A DNA stretch of 64,000 nucleotides from positions 1 through 64,000 of the forward strand of contig CAISLN010000038.1 of assembly GCA_903886275.1 (NCBI GenBank), in the 5' to 3' direction. The notes beneath the pieces were generated by a model. The model was not told the origin of the DNA, did no database searches, and saw nothing but the letters and a program-made list of their open reading frames with translations. Source of the stretch: an uncultured beta proteobacterium (GTDB taxonomy: Bacteria > Pseudomonadota > Gammaproteobacteria > Burkholderiales > Burkholderiaceae_C). Shown in pieces: positions 63,828-64,000 of the stretch; positions within the stretch are counted from its first letter, which is position 1, and the number at the start of each line of letters is the position of its first letter. A program made the translations under genes and the position numbers.

Positions 63828-64000
63828 ACAGATATTCGCAAGGCTGCTGAAGTGGCCAAGGGGGCTCCCAGGGCGGTCAGCAACAAGATGGCACCCAACA
63901 GATAAAAATGGCCGGCAGGAGACAAACCGGATTCGGCAGCGGAGACCGCGCCGGCACCAAAAATCAGCACCGGAATGCACAGCGGCAGCACGATCAAGAG
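63824..64000 (-). CDS. ccmB: Heme exporter protein CcmB, C-terminal part
   Basis: The last 58 residues of CcmB are visible (LLIVLPLCIPVLIFGAGA to LRISV), with two hydrophobic helices. The rest, and ccmA, lie beyond the window end. CcmB is the permease of the CcmAB ABC transporter, which powers release of holo-CcmE. Its TGA overlaps the ccmC ATG. Confidence 0.88.
   Translation of the reverse strand, partial: LLIVLPLCIPVLIFGAGAVSAAESGLSPAGHFYLLGAILLLTALGAPLATSAALRISV

Overview
The window is GC-rich chromosomal DNA of a betaproteobacterium, most likely Burkholderiales, family Comamonadaceae (Rhodoferax/Polaromonas/Acidovorax-like). That placement rests on gene content and order: gatCAB facing mreBCD-mrdA, alr next to lplT, ilvE followed by a small CHCC zinc-finger gene and waaF, and a System I ccm operon. 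It is inference from protein families seen in translation; no database search was run. Nearly all of the window is densely packed coding sequence, often with 4-nt ATGA gene overlaps. No tRNA, rRNA or CRISPR array was seen.

Layout. 1-330: the 5' end of a group II intron on the minus strand, inserted beside a pair of GC-rich hairpins. 383-4620 (minus): a four-gene MCE/Mla-type lipid-transport operon (permease, ATPase, MCE protein, lipoprotein) ending in a LON-domain gene. 4715-9580 (plus): an enoyl-CoA hydratase-family enzyme, a putative Na+/H+ antiporter, a GMC oxidoreductase, a terminator with a possible sRNA, and a TSUP exporter. 9577-14141 (minus): mreBCD-mrdA, cell shape. 14343-17675 (plus): gatCAB, Glu/Asp-tRNA amidotransferase. 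17688-19817: a DUF4124 protein, pyrE and xth.

19762-22689 is the accessory spot. The 3' end of xth is present three times, and the intervals hold a truncated PIN toxin, an intact DUF1778-GNAT toxin-antitoxin module and a decayed AAA ATPase. 22688-36395: hyi, a hydrolase, a GGDEF/EAL plus HDOD signalling pair, a DUF2946-PCu(A)C copper pair, a diguanylate cyclase, an M48 protease, ampG, a CpxR/CpxA-like two-component system preceded by an exact CpxR-box match, and a ROK regulator.

36392-41492 is a fructose-type (frc) ABC uptake cluster with RbsD/FucU, PfkB and P-loop kinases. It is followed by a structured intergenic region and a chemoreceptor. 43562-53636 (minus): waaF with an apparently non-ATG start, a zinc-finger gene, ilvE, a two-component system linked to an SHP (DUF1924)/diheme cytochrome c/cytochrome b561 redox module, a small unknown membrane protein, radA, a degenerate HD-domain protein and alr. 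53761-58152: lplT, a cupredoxin/FTR1 iron-uptake pair with a Fur-box-like site, glutathione peroxidase and a ferredoxin-fused flavin reductase. 58183-64000 (minus): cytochrome c maturation operon ccmBCDEFGHI, with ccmB cut by the window end. The ccm operon, the SHP cluster and the membrane-anchored reductase together suggest a respiratory chain rich in c-type cytochromes.
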